64,000 nucleotides of DNA. It comes from Polyodon spathula (taxonomy: Eukaryota > Chordata > Actinopteri > Acipenseriformes > Polyodontidae). The DNA lies in the NCBI RefSeq assembly GCF_017654505.1, contig NC_054558.1, forward strand, positions 8,766,220-8,830,219, written 5' to 3'. The position numbers and the translations under genes were made by a program. Positions 36,942 to 48,025 of this stretch are shown here, in pieces (within the stretch, counting starts at the first letter, position 1; every line of letters begins with the position of its first letter). A model generated the notes under the pieces. It saw nothing but the letters and a program-made list of their open reading frames with translations. It made no database searches and had not been told where the DNA came from.

Positions 36942-37439
36942 ATGCTAGCACATTTAAGTGGATTAATCATTAGACACAACAGCATTTATATGTAGAAAGC
37001 TGAACAAGACTTGATAAATACTCTGCACACACCCTGCTCTATAAACACTACAGCTCACCTCTATGTTTCACATGCATATCTTTGACAATGGTTAGACGTT
37101 TAGGCAAGACCAGGGAGTTTGTGCACCTGCAGCTGAAACATACCTTCAGTGTAAACAACCTGGAAAGTCAACAAGGTGCGGTGTCTGAAGAAGCAGAGCT
37201 CGCAGGTAGATACACCTGCCCTTCAGTTAACCTCTGCGAAGCAGTTATGCAAAAAAAAAAAAAAACAATAAAAAAACAGACTGTGCTGTATTTAAGACTT
37301 AGTGCAGTCAGTTAGTTAAAAATAATGTAGTGCAAAGGACCTTTAGCGCACAAAATGTAACAATACATCATTATCTGGACAAAGTACACCATTATACAAC
37401 ATCGTCAGATTGACAAGCGTGTGTTTACAGCGCAACCAC

Positions 37440-37546
37440 GCCTCCCTCGAACGGCGTACTGTTACACAAGCGAGGCAGCGACTGGAGGAACTGGGGAGAC
37501 TGCTTTCGTGAAGTAGGTCAAAGGAATATTTGTGTGCCTTTTGCAG
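37440..37546 (+). promoter_or_regulatory. Possible untranslated first exon of tspo
   Basis: A CpG-containing stretch ends in the donor TTTTGCAG|GTATGA (37546/37547). The tspo coding start lies 2 bases after an acceptor (TCTGTAG|GG), so a non-coding first exon is needed. This is the nearest good donor upstream. Confidence 0.4.
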
Positions 37547-38026
37547 GTATGATGAATAAATTATTATTGAAATGATATGTTTTAAAAAGTATTATTATTA
37601 TTATTATTATTAGTATTTAATTATACGCCTATTTCGTTGCGTCACCTTGATATTGTTTTGGCCAGTGTTGTGTAATTCCTGTATTTCATTTCCAGCACTG
37701 TAATGCATTGATAAGGAGTGCAGCTGACACCTATAAGCTGGGAGTATCCAGTCGTTTTGATCTTGTAGTTCAGAACAGTGTTTGTGTGTTATCGCGTTGT
37801 TAATGTGAAGTGGTTGCACAGTGCAATGCTGTGCTCTACGTAAAACAGTTAGTGCAGTATGAGTTTGTGGGCGTGTGCTTGAGTAATACATGAATATAGT
37901 GTGATCGTCAGATAAGAACGACAGTGAAGTGTGTGTGGGGGTGAGGTCCGTGTTAACACAGACGTTCACACTCTGCTAAGTCACAGATCGTGTCTCTGTG
38001 TGTGCCTGTCTTTATCCTCTGTAGGG

Positions 38027-39900
38027 ATGTGGACTCACATTCTGGGATTCACCGCACTGCCCCATGTGGGTGGGATCGTGGGCTCTCTCTACACCAGAAC
38101 AGAGGTGTCCACCTGGTACAAGACCCTAAAGAAGCCTGCCTGGTGGCCCCCAAACCGCGTGTTCCTCATCGCCTGGACCACCCTGTACACCGGCATGGGG
38201 TGAGCCGCATACCGAACCAGAACCGCAACTTCAGAACACACAATCACGAACTAGAAGAAAGTAGCGCTGCCTGCACCCAGCTCGACTGGCTACTTCACTT
38301 TCTTTATTGTAGTTGTACGTCCGATTGTAATTATTTTTTCTAATTGTAATGATTAACCCTTTCCTGCATTTCGACCTCATATGGGGACGGATAAAAAAAC
38401 TAAAAAAAACTAACAAATTTCTGGGCTCTATATCTGACATATGAAAGATGCAAATGCATGAGATCCTCATATGAGGTTGACATGTTTCCCCATATAAAGG
38501 AAATGAAAAAAAAAAGGAAAACATTTTCAATGAAAAAATATATTATGTGTACAGAAAGTACCAGCTGTTTTCAGGATAGGGTTAAAACAGGTTATTCCTA
38601 CAGTAAGGGGCTTTGTTTAATCAACAGCAAGAGATTAAAGGGATCGAAATGAGACTCTCATTGCACAGCAGTTTGATCCATTCCTGGTTTTACTTTGCGT
38701 TTCATAAGACGCACCTGAGCTTGTTACCTATACACTGTGGCTAATCAAGCTTGTAGTAAAACCTGGAATGTGTTCAACTGCTATGCAATAGGAGGCTTAT
38801 TTCAATCAGTGCAGCACCAGGGAATCATCACGGATTACACCTGGTTGATGCAATCCAGGGCAATTCCAAGGTTCTGTATAATGCTCTTAAAATCCAGCTC
38901 TGATTTATCAGGATACAGGCTGATCACCTGACCCCTTCGCCCTTGGCTTTCTGGATAAGTGCGAGGTGCATTCTTAGTAGAGCTGGATAAAGGGTAGAGA
39001 AACACCATCATTTACATGCACTGTTGAGCTGCTTTTGTCTCGTTGCGTTTTGTTTTTCATCTAGCGCTTCTGCACTTCATCCTTTCTATCGTCAAGCTGT
39101 TAATAATAAATGTACACTCGTTTCTGCAATAAACAAAGAGAGCAGGGCTTTGACTCTATCTGTTAGAGTGCCTGTCCACTGTGGAACTCTTGCTCCTATT
39201 GAGAATTTGAGTTTTGTGATGTTGATTTCTGTCCTGCCCGCAGATACGGGTCCTACCTGATCTGGAAGGAAGTCGGGGGGTTCACCAGCACCGCCTCCGT
39301 CCCCCTGGGGCTCTACGGAGCCCAGCTGGCACTGAACTGGGCCTGGACCCCCATCTTCTTTGGGGCGCACAACCTCAAACTGGTACGAGAGACTTATGTT
39401 ACATGACTAGCGAAGAATTACACATTTATGTGGTGCAGGAGCCCAAAGCAGAGCTTTTAATGAATTAAACAATTCTGAGTTACAAAATGAACAACTTGAG
39501 CTCAAGTGTTTCAGCACTAAGCAGCTTTGCAGAAAGTCAACCCTACTTATATGGGAATAAGTCATAGAAAAAACTATAAAAGGGCTGCATGGGACTAGAG
39601 AACTGGCCTTTTTCTCTTGACCTCTTTACAGGTCTGCAGTGTTCGAGAGACATTTATTATGTTGCTGACTTGTCTGGTTCTGCTCCTGCTAATGAATGCT
39701 GTTTTTCTCTGCTGGCATTACTGTCTCAGGCCCTGGTGGAGATTGTGATACTCTCCGGGACAGTGGCAGCCACCATGGTGTCCTGGTACCCCATCAACAA
39801 GACCGCCACCCTGCTCATGGTACCTTACCTGATGTGGCTCACCCTGGCCAGCAGCCTGTCCTACTGCATCTGGAGAGACAACCCTGATAAGGAGGAGTGA
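38027..39900 (+). CDS. tspo: Translocator protein (TSPO/TSPO2 family)
   Basis: Coding exons 38027-38199, 39244-39382 and 39730-39900 join to 160 codons plus TGA. TSPO proteins are five-helix membrane proteins that bind cholesterol and porphyrins. TSPO is in the outer mitochondrial membrane, while TSPO2 is in ER and nuclear membranes of erythroid cells. Seen: [12 protein letters not shown] in helix 1, KKPAWWPPN at residues 35-43, [25 protein letters not shown] in the middle exon, and a cholesterol-recognition motif at residues 147-153 (L-S-Y-C-I-W-R). The middle exon resembles TSPO and the YPINK..LL..PYL.WLT block resembles TSPO2. The neighbour unc5cl is the human TSPO2 neighbour, so the copy may descend from the locus ancestral to TSPO2. 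A non-coding 5' exon is required because the ATG is only 2 bases into its exon. Confidence 0.93.
38645..38805. mobile_element. Foldback MITE, copy 5
   Basis: Arms TCATTGCACAGCAGTTTGAT and TCAACTGCTATGCAATAGGA. The centre CACCTGAGCTTGTTACCTAT is in reverse orientation relative to copy 4. In tspo intron 1. Confidence 0.85.
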
Positions 39901-40499
39901 GGGGCCCAGGCACCCGGCCTCCCAGAGCCAGCACTGCGGGCAAAGGCAGGGGGTGTGGGAAGGCCAAGTGACCCCAGGGCCTTGGACTTCTCCCCATGCC
40001 CGTACTTGCTTACGCCACTTGGAAACGGCTGGCACAGAACAGGTAGAGAACCGTCAAGAGCCTTGTTTGCAGGCTGCTGTGGTTGTAATTAGAAAGTTGT
40101 TCCAACACGTCCCATCAATCATAGATTTGTGAAACTGGCCAGACACCAAATGGTGTGAGCAGTCCTGCTGGTTTCCTGAGGCTGCTGAAGTATGTGTTTG
40201 CACAAGCAAAATTGCCTTTTTTATGTAAAAATACTAAATGCTATGAAGTATATTTATTATTGAATGTCTTGCTGATCTCACAGCTGTGCAAAACAGAAAG
40301 GAAGCGGTAAGCACTTGCTTGCCTAGCCTCTCTTCACTTCATTGATAAATCTGAAGTTTGTAAGGATCCCAGGTTCCATGCTGGGACGCTGTGTGCTGCT
40401 TTGTGAACAGGACTTTCTAAACGGGGTTAGGAGACATGAGAGACGAGCTCTGTGCTTTACAAGGCTTTACTCTGTGTGTTATTTTCTACTTTTAAAACT

Positions 40500-40505
40500 A
40501 ATAAA
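40500..40505 (+). terminator. Candidate poly(A) signal of tspo
   Basis: AATAAA about 600 bases after the tspo stop, followed by an A-rich stretch. Confidence 0.5.
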
Positions 40506-40549
40506 AGCTTTACAAAAAAAACAAAAAATAAGTTGTATTTAATGTTCCA

Positions 40550-41290
40550 CTCGCAAACACACAGCAATGGGAATTCTAAGAAACCTCTAGACCACGCCAA
40601 ATCTTCTTTTGTTTTCCTTGCACAGTTCCTCTTCCTCTGTACTTAGTTCAATAAATTAAACCCTAGTTTGACACGCACTGAAACAGGCCCCACGGTGCCA
40701 CCCTCCTGCGGGCGTGCAGAGTGATCCCCAGTGTGGGTGCGGGTGCCTGATAGTGTAATCTGACTGAAACACACCCACACCAGCAGCCGACACCTCTGCA
40801 CACAGGACACAAAACACTCAGCATGTGGTGAAAAGCCTCAGGCTAGCAATCTGGCTTCACTGCGTAATTAGTTTGAACAACATCAGGACGGCTTAGGTGT
40901 CCTTGGCTCACTGCGCACCAGCGACCCCTGAGGTCTGGCCGGGCGCCTGCGGGCTTGCCTGTAAGCTGCCCAGAGCTGCGTTGTCCTCCGACACTGTAGC
41001 TCTGAGATGGCTACATGGTGAGTCTGCAGTGTGTAAAGTGGGCGGCTGATGGCACATACTTCCGGGGACAGCATGTGTTCGTCTTCGCTCTCCTGAGTCA
41101 GCGCAGGGATGGTAAAATTAAAATAATTTAATATTCTAAATTGTGAGAAAATAAATAAATAAATAAATAAATAAAACATTGGTGTCTAAAGCTAATCACA
41201 GCCTGGACTGCAAACCTTGATCTGTGTTGTGTGAAGGAACACTTTTCCATGGGAGAGAGATTAGTGTAAAGCATGTGCTCTCATCAAAAG
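40550..41290. other. Intergenic between tspo and uqcc2
   Basis: The two genes converge here. On the - strand 41179-40886 is open for 98 codons with CpG-rich codons, but I recognise no family and see no clear splice frame. A (TAAA)n-like tract lies at 41152-41174. Confidence 0.45.
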
Positions 41291-41296
41291 AAAAGA

Positions 41297-41302
41297 TTTA
41301 TT
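41297..41302 (-). terminator. Candidate poly(A) signal of uqcc2
   Basis: TTTATT on the + strand (AATAAA on the - strand), about 82 bases after the uqcc2 stop. Confidence 0.65.
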
Positions 41303-41383
41303 ACGCTTAATATTTGAAAAATGGCAATATACAGGCGAGCAGTGCATACAACATGTGCGGTTCGGAAGAGCGAGAGTGTGGGG

Positions 41384-42884
41384 TCACTCCTTAGCGCCCT
41401 CTTCCGGAGCCTTCGAGGAAAACCTTTCCTTCAGCTTCGTCCAAATCCCCTTCTTCATGTCCTCCATTTGTTGCATGCTGTCTGCAAGAAGAAATCAAGA
41501 ACAAACGTAACGCACCAGTGGCCTGCAAGCTCTCAAAACAAACAAAATGAAAAGGTCGATTCCAAGCGTTTTTAATCTCCAAGTAGACATTATGAGAGTT
41601 CCAAACACTAAAGTATTTCATTTTCTGAAATGCAGAGCTGTATACATAAATCTTTTTTTTCCCCCCGTTTAATCTTAACTTTATTAACAAGACTTTATAA
41701 TCGATTTTCATTAGCCACACCATCACTGGCTTCTGGGCTTTGGTTATTTATTATCTGTAATAAATTAAGCACCCAGGTATGCAAGTACATCACTAGAGAC
41801 TGAACAGTACATACTACTGCTGACCCTGCTTTCCGAGCGGTGTATCAGAGTGTTTCATGTTGCAAGCAGGGTTGTGGATCTCCAGGGTGCACAGACTCCT
41901 TTCCTTACCTGTGGCTAACACAACTCTGCACTCCTCTACCGTCACTCCTGTAAAACTGGTGTCTCGGACACGAGGGAACTGTGGAGCAAGACGGAAATAT
42001 GAATATGTACAGCAAACGCAGGCATTATTTAACATGAAATATGAGTACACAATGCTCCCTTCTTCCCCTGTCGTTTTATAAAGGGTGCAAGTAACTCATT
42101 GTCAAAAGGATGATCACTTGCAGAAGACAATCCCTACCTTCTCTTTATAGACATTGGCGTGGATCCGAGCTAAGCTCTCATACATCTGATCACACTTCTC
42201 CGGATCTGCGATCTGAAAGGCAGAGATGGAATCAGACTCCTGCTGCAGAGCACTGCGAGTCGCTCCAGTTTTTATTACAAGCTGAATCAGGTACCTTTAG
42301 CTTCTTACAGGACCGCTATACTTCAGCTGACCCCTAGTAAAACCACGAAGGGTCCAGACTGCTTTCACTTCTGAGTTCTTTTTAACACCCCCCAATGAAA
42401 TAGAGTCAGCAGAGCACAGGGTACGTTTCAGACTCAGAACAGGGAGCTTCATATTGGTGTGTGTCAGCGTCTCACTGGAAAACTCCTTTTTGTGAACAAA
42501 CCCAATGTAAGCCCTCAATACCTGAACAGATGGGATGCAACTGATAACCTCCTACTGCTGCAAGTATGTTTGCAGGGGAGGGATAGAGAAGTGTGAATGC
42601 AAACACACTGCACAGTTGACTACAGCTATGGCCAAAAGTTTACTCTATAAAATTAACAGATTTAGCATCATAAAGTTGAAAGAAACCTGCTGAATAATGT
42701 TACGATAACATATTGAATTATATACCACGTTGTAGTTTCCATATACTTAACCAAAAACTGACATTTAAAAAATCTAACATGAAACACTGTACTGCCACTG
42801 TGGCTTCAGGTAGACTCTTGTGATATAATTCTGCAGTTGCTTGGATTAGAAGTTAAATAAAATATCTAAATTACGTTCACATCG

Positions 42885-42928
<44 letters not shown>

Positions 42929-43562
42929 GTCTCAATCCTAAAATTATTGGTGATGCAAACCTTGTGACCGTCGTTGATCTGCTTATTGATAAAGAGTAAG
43001 AGTAACTAAGGACTCTAGTAAACAGACGCAGATGAATTTGGGAAGTTGTGTTTGGGGATGCTCCTGGGACAGACTGACAAAATGAAGAACTAGAATCAGA
43101 ACATTTGACAGAAGACAGACTAAACTGATTTTTGCAGCTGCATTGCAGCGCCCCGCGGTGTCACCCACGAAAACACCTAAAACATTGACAAGGGCACAGG
43201 CCGCTGCATCCCGTAAAACACAACAGGTCCGTTTGCACACTCACTGAAACGACAACCTCGCTTTTGAACGACTACAGTTTTTCCCCCCTTCACGTTTTCA
43301 AGAAAATAAATCTCAGAAATCAGAAAGACTGCGTGTTTGCAGAAAGTTACACAACTGCCACCCGCTCGCCGTGCTTGGTTCTGTCGCCTGGCAGGCTGAT
43401 CAAGAACAAGCAAACCATGTTTACCTGCGTACTCTCCCCTTCGCGGAACGCCAGGGCCACCTTCTGCCGGAGAAACGTGGCGAGGTCCCGGCCCCGTTTT
43501 GTCTCATCTACCGGCCACTCTTCGCAGAGCCGCAGAAAGCGCCGGTAACGGGTTGCAGACAT
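41384..43562 (-). CDS. uqcc2: Ubiquinol-cytochrome c reductase complex assembly factor 2
   Basis: Coding exons in order: 43562-43425, 42212-42138, 41978-41909, 41481-41384. They join to 126 codons plus TGA, matching the known length of UQCC2. UQCC2 is a mitochondrial matrix/inner-membrane protein that, with UQCC1, is needed for synthesis and assembly of cytochrome b in respiratory complex III. Seen: the hallmark N-terminus [20 protein letters not shown] at residues 5-24, [22 protein letters not shown] in exon 2, [15 protein letters not shown] in exon 3, and the Lys-rich helix [12 protein letters not shown] near the end. All introns are GT-AG. Upstream, 43570-43690, is a CpG-containing likely promoter. 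The poly(A) signal lies close behind the stop. Confidence 0.96.
42886..42928. repeat. (TTA)n microsatellite
   Basis: About 14 TTA units in uqcc2 intron 1. Confidence 0.95.
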
Positions 43563-43699
43563 CTTGCCTGGCGTCAGTAATGAAGAACTGGTGCAAACAG
43601 ACAGGGTGCAAAGTTGAGAGGCCAGAGGATATGCAACTGCGAGGGACTGTACGCCATTTTGACTCCTGGAAGCAGTCCTAGAATTCAGTTCGTTCCGTG

Positions 43700-44280
43700 T
43701 TACTGTTACACACTGTTAAAAATGCAAAATAAATTATAATAAAGTAAAAAATAACTGTACTACTACGGCTGCTAGTACAAATAATAATCATAATAATAAC
43801 TGACCACCCAGTGAACCGTATTTTATCCCGTATTTCAAATAAAAATATAATTCTGCATTCTGTTATATTATTACCAATCCAGTGATATAAAGTTTGGTTA
43901 ATTAGACAATGAAGTAATGCAGAATCCGACCCATGATTTACTGAACCAATGTGCTAGCGGAACTATTATTTGGAATTCATATTATTAGGGGCTAACATTA
44001 GCTGCAAGTATATACACTCACTGATGGGTTCTTAATTCAAGTAGAAAATTATATCATTTTAAATGAAGCAATTTTATTTTGTTCTATTTCTTCTATTGAC
44101 TCAAAATGTAATTTTAATAATTTATATCTGAGCAATGATTGTCCAAAATGTTCTTGAGGAGGGGGGGGGGGGGATTACAAAATCTCCCCCAACCTCCAAC
44201 CCTTGACCCTTGACCCCCGACCCCCATGCAAACTCTTTCGTGTCTGGGCCAGCATTCAAATTAACGAAACTCTGAAGCTA
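43700..44280. other. Intergenic upstream of uqcc2
   Basis: A/T-rich sequence without a recognised exon, and a G-run at 44160-44173. The LINE below starts immediately after it. Confidence 0.5.
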
Positions 44281-44282
44281 TG

Positions 44283-45580
44283 TAATAATTGACCTAATAG
44301 CTGCTTTTGACACCATAGATCATGGCATTCTTCTTGACCGCCTTCAGAAGTATGCTGGGATCTCTGGAACGTGTCTCTCCTGGATGTCCTCTCACCTATC
44401 CAGACACATGCAGTCTATTTTTTATGCTGGACGCAGTAGTGTTGAAAAACCCAGTCACTTGTGGTGTCTCTCAAGGATCTGTTCTTGGGCCTCTTCTCTT
44501 CAACATCTACATGCTTCCCTTGAGTCACCTCATTGGCCAACACAGCCTTATGACGACACCCAGCTCTACTTAAAACTCGACCTTGTAGCCCCTCTGCCAT
44601 GGTCCGGCTCTCAGCTTGCATTCAAGACATCGAGGCCTGGATGTCTGCCAGTTTTCTTCAGCTGAACACTAGCAAATCTGAACTCCTTCTAGTAGAATCT
44701 AAATATAGCTGCCCTGAACCTCGGAAACTGTCTGCTGCTGCCTTCCCCCACAGTGCAAAGCCTTGGTGTACTTCTGGACAGAAACCTCTTCTTTGATGCC
44801 CACATCTCCTCCGTGATCAAACCTTCCTTCTACCATCTTTGAAAGCATCACCAATGTCCATCCCTACCTTTCCCTCCTGGATGCGGAGATACATTGTCAT
44901 GCATTTGTCTCCTCTCGACTCGACTACTGCAACTCTCTTTATGGTGGTCTCCCGGCACACACCATAAACCAACTGTAGCTAGTTCAGAATGCTGCTGCCA
45001 GGATCCTTACCAGTTGTAAAAAACGTGATCAGATCAGCCCCTGTCTTGCCCAGCTGCACTGGCTACCTGTAAAGTTCATGATTACTTTCAAAACTCTCCT
45101 GCTCACCTACAATGCCCTTCATCACACAGGTCCTGAGCACCTCCTCAACCTGCTGACCCGCTCTGTCCCTGCCTGCAAGCTGAGGTCCTCCGACTCTGGC
45201 CTGCTTGTTATTCCCAAGCAAAAGTGCACCACACTTGGAGAACGCTCGTTTAGCTTCATGGCTCCGATTCTTTGGAACTCTCTCCCAGCTTTGGTGCGTG
45301 ATGTTTCCACCGTCACTCGCTTTAAATCAACCCTCAAGACCCACCTGTTCTCTCATGCTCCTTAAGACTGATATCTGCTATTAGCTGCTGTGTTGTTGCT
45401 ACTGTATCATGTATTATGCAGTTTTTTTTTTTAACTGTATATCATGTATTATGCATTTCTCTGTATTTAAAGTATTATGGATTTTCTTGTTGTTACTGCA
45501 TCTTGTAAAGTGCTTTGTGATGGTGGTCCACTATGAAAGCAGTGTATAAAATAAAAATTGATTGACTGATTGATTGATAA
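44283..45580 (+). pseudogene. L2-like LINE, 5'-truncated and frameshifted
   Basis: The RT domain starts at AAFDTIDHGILLDRL. It continues in shifting frames through SQGSVLGPLLFNIYMLPL and YDDTQLYL (the catalytic region, DD retained). It then passes LVQNAAARILTS, ISPCLAQLHWLPV, GERSFSFMAPILWNSLPALV and FKSTLKTHLFSHAP. The 3' end is GTAAAGTGCTTTGTGATGGT, then ATTGATTGACTGATTGATTG, as in L2. The endonuclease is missing. The last 96 codons (45078-45365) are uninterrupted. Confidence 0.9.
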
Positions 45581-45630
45581 TAATAATAAATGACACACTG
45601 CCACACACAGACTCTTGGTAAAGAATAATG

Positions 45631-45636
45631 TTTATT
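45631..45636 (-). terminator. Candidate poly(A) signal of ip6k3
   Basis: TTTATT on the + strand, about 920 bases beyond the ip6k3 stop. The region 45640-46555 would then be 3' UTR; no other gene was recognised there. Confidence 0.45.
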
Positions 45637-46555
45637 ATCCGTTGTAACTGTAGATGCAGCATTGCTACTTTGAACTGTTCTCTTGCAGATATCTCTTGGA
45701 GAAATGTTATAAACTTAAGCAACATTCAGGAGCAGGTAGCTTCAGATAATATCCATTCCATGATCAGCAAGCAGATACATATATAACACAAGCAGATGCT
45801 TATAGCAATGGATACGATTATACAGAAAAACAAGCCCATCAGCACAAATCTATTAGCACCGTTCCTTTTTAAAACATAGAATATGCAGATTACAAGCTTC
45901 CATCTGCAATTCATTTACAAAATACTTAGCTGGAAAAAAATATTGATTGCAGGGTTATTGCAGTAATCTGGGACATTTCAACCTGGAATGTCCTTAGCAG
46001 TTTCATTGTGTTCCAACACCAAAATATTCCATGTATTGATAACATCTAAACAGGGCTCTGAGCAGTTCAAGTCAGTCAGTTTTAAACGAGATTTGATTTT
46101 TTTTTTTAAAGACTCAGATGTGCCGTCATGCTCTGGCATGGAGTTCCACAGCAGGAGCACACAGGAGTGTTATTGTTCTTCCAGCAATGTTCACAAGCAA
46201 GGAGCAACAATGGGGGAACCCTGAATCTTCCGGAGCTTTGCAGGGCATAAGCAGCATTTAAAATATGTTTATGCTAAAATTGGGAGCCGTTTGGCCCTGA
46301 AACACCCGGTAGAGTATTTGCTTGTGTCATGCACAAACTGCTTCCATGAACTGGTGGCTACAGCTTTTGAAAATGAGCGCTCAGCACATGAAACAATGCG
46401 CTGGGCTGCTGACATCACATCTACTGCTAAGTTGCCTTCTGCTGCTGCAGCCTCAAGTATAAAGTGACAGGGTTGCGAAGGCTGCCTGTAAGCCGCTGGG
46501 TCGAGGCGTGGTTTCCAGAGCACATGGCTCGCGAGATGTCCATTGCAAAGCTGCT

Positions 46556-47725
46556 TCAGTCTCCGTCCTTGATTTCCTGGAGCATATTAATCAGGTTCTC
46601 CACCCCGAAAATGTAGCCGCGATCGGGTCCCTCGTACGCGGAGTGGTTGGGTGTGGCACCCCTGCAGGTGGTGTGAGCGAAATCTATCATGCGGACGTCG
46701 ACTCTGGGCGGGGTGCTGAAGGGGGACCGGCCCGGGCTGTTGTTCTTGCCCTCGTAAATGAGGAGCAAGGAGCTGGAGTAGAAGCGGTAGGAGCCCTGGC
46801 GCTCGATGACTGCCCGCAGGGCACTAAGCTTCTGCAGGACCGGCTGGAGGAGCTCCCTCTTCAGCTGGAGCCCGTCGTGCAGGTACTGGTAAAGAGCCTG
46901 CCGGAAGCCCTCCGCCGTCAGCGTCCGCCCGTCATACTTGTTCCTGCACAGGAAATGGCCGGTGGTCGCCTGGTAGACCTGAGGAAGACAACTGCTTAAG
47001 GTCAGACACAAAGGAGAGAGCACGGGAATCTTAAAGATTGCCACTACTGCTTTAGCATATCACTCCCCCTTATTTCTAATTAGAGATGTGCAAGGAAATC
47101 CGAGTTCTGCATTACCTTTGAACCCCTTCAGGTAGACCTACACAAGGAATTTGGCACTTGTGCAGATGATTTCTTCTTAAAATGCATCTCATTGCGAAAA
47201 GAAACTTATGGGGGCAAGTTTACCCCCGTTGTCTTCATATAAAAAAATGCACATCCATAAATCTCTATTTTGCCTATAAAAACTGTATTTTTTTTTGTGA
47301 CTAAAGCTGTGCATCTTTTAGAAAGGAGATGTGTGTCTCTCAAGGGTGCCCCCCCCTTGCTCAGCTCCTCAGAGGGGTGTCTGGACTCTACCTGCATGCC
47401 GCCCAGCCTCAGGCCCAGCGAGGAGGAGGTGCTCTGCTCACACTTCTTCATGTGGCGCCTCTTCTTCTCCTCTGAGGCGTCCTCCCCGTGCTGCCGCGTG
47501 CCCATCTTCAGGTCCAGGATGCAGGGCAGCTGGAACGCAGATGCCACGTTCTCCAGCAGCAGGAATTCTGAGGCTGTGGTCAAGGAATATGGCAACGCTG
47601 CAGTGCCCTCTAGTGGAGCTACACAGAATGGGTCTCACCCGCAAATCAACACCAGGGGCTGGTTTCACAAAGCAGTCTGAGGTAGCAGTCTTCTAAATCC
47701 AATTCACTTCCATTAAAATAACAAC

Positions 47726-47780
<55 letters not shown>

Positions 47781-47946
47781 TCTTTTAATCTTATAGACTT
47801 GCTAAGGAGTATACTTTTATGAAATAACAATGCAAGCTATCAGTTCGATAGTGCAGACGGTTCTTTGTGAAACGAAACACTTTGACCAGGGACTGGTCGA
47901 ATGTTAAAATTTACCCCCCCCCCCCAATTAATGGGGGGTAGATATA

Positions 47947-48025
<79 letters not shown>

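Noticed and set aside
40883..41179. 98-codon open frame on the - strand between tspo and uqcc2
   Set aside because: No family resemblance, starts in an A/T-rich repeat, and no consistent splice sites.
45978..46160. 60-codon - strand frame resembling a LINE C-terminus
   Set aside because: The resemblance (WNSMP, a Lys-rich helix) is too short, and it lies in the likely ip6k3 3' UTR.
46508..46999. 163-codon frame on the + strand
   Set aside because: It is the shadow of the last ip6k3 exon, which is on the opposite strand and has clear kinase motifs.
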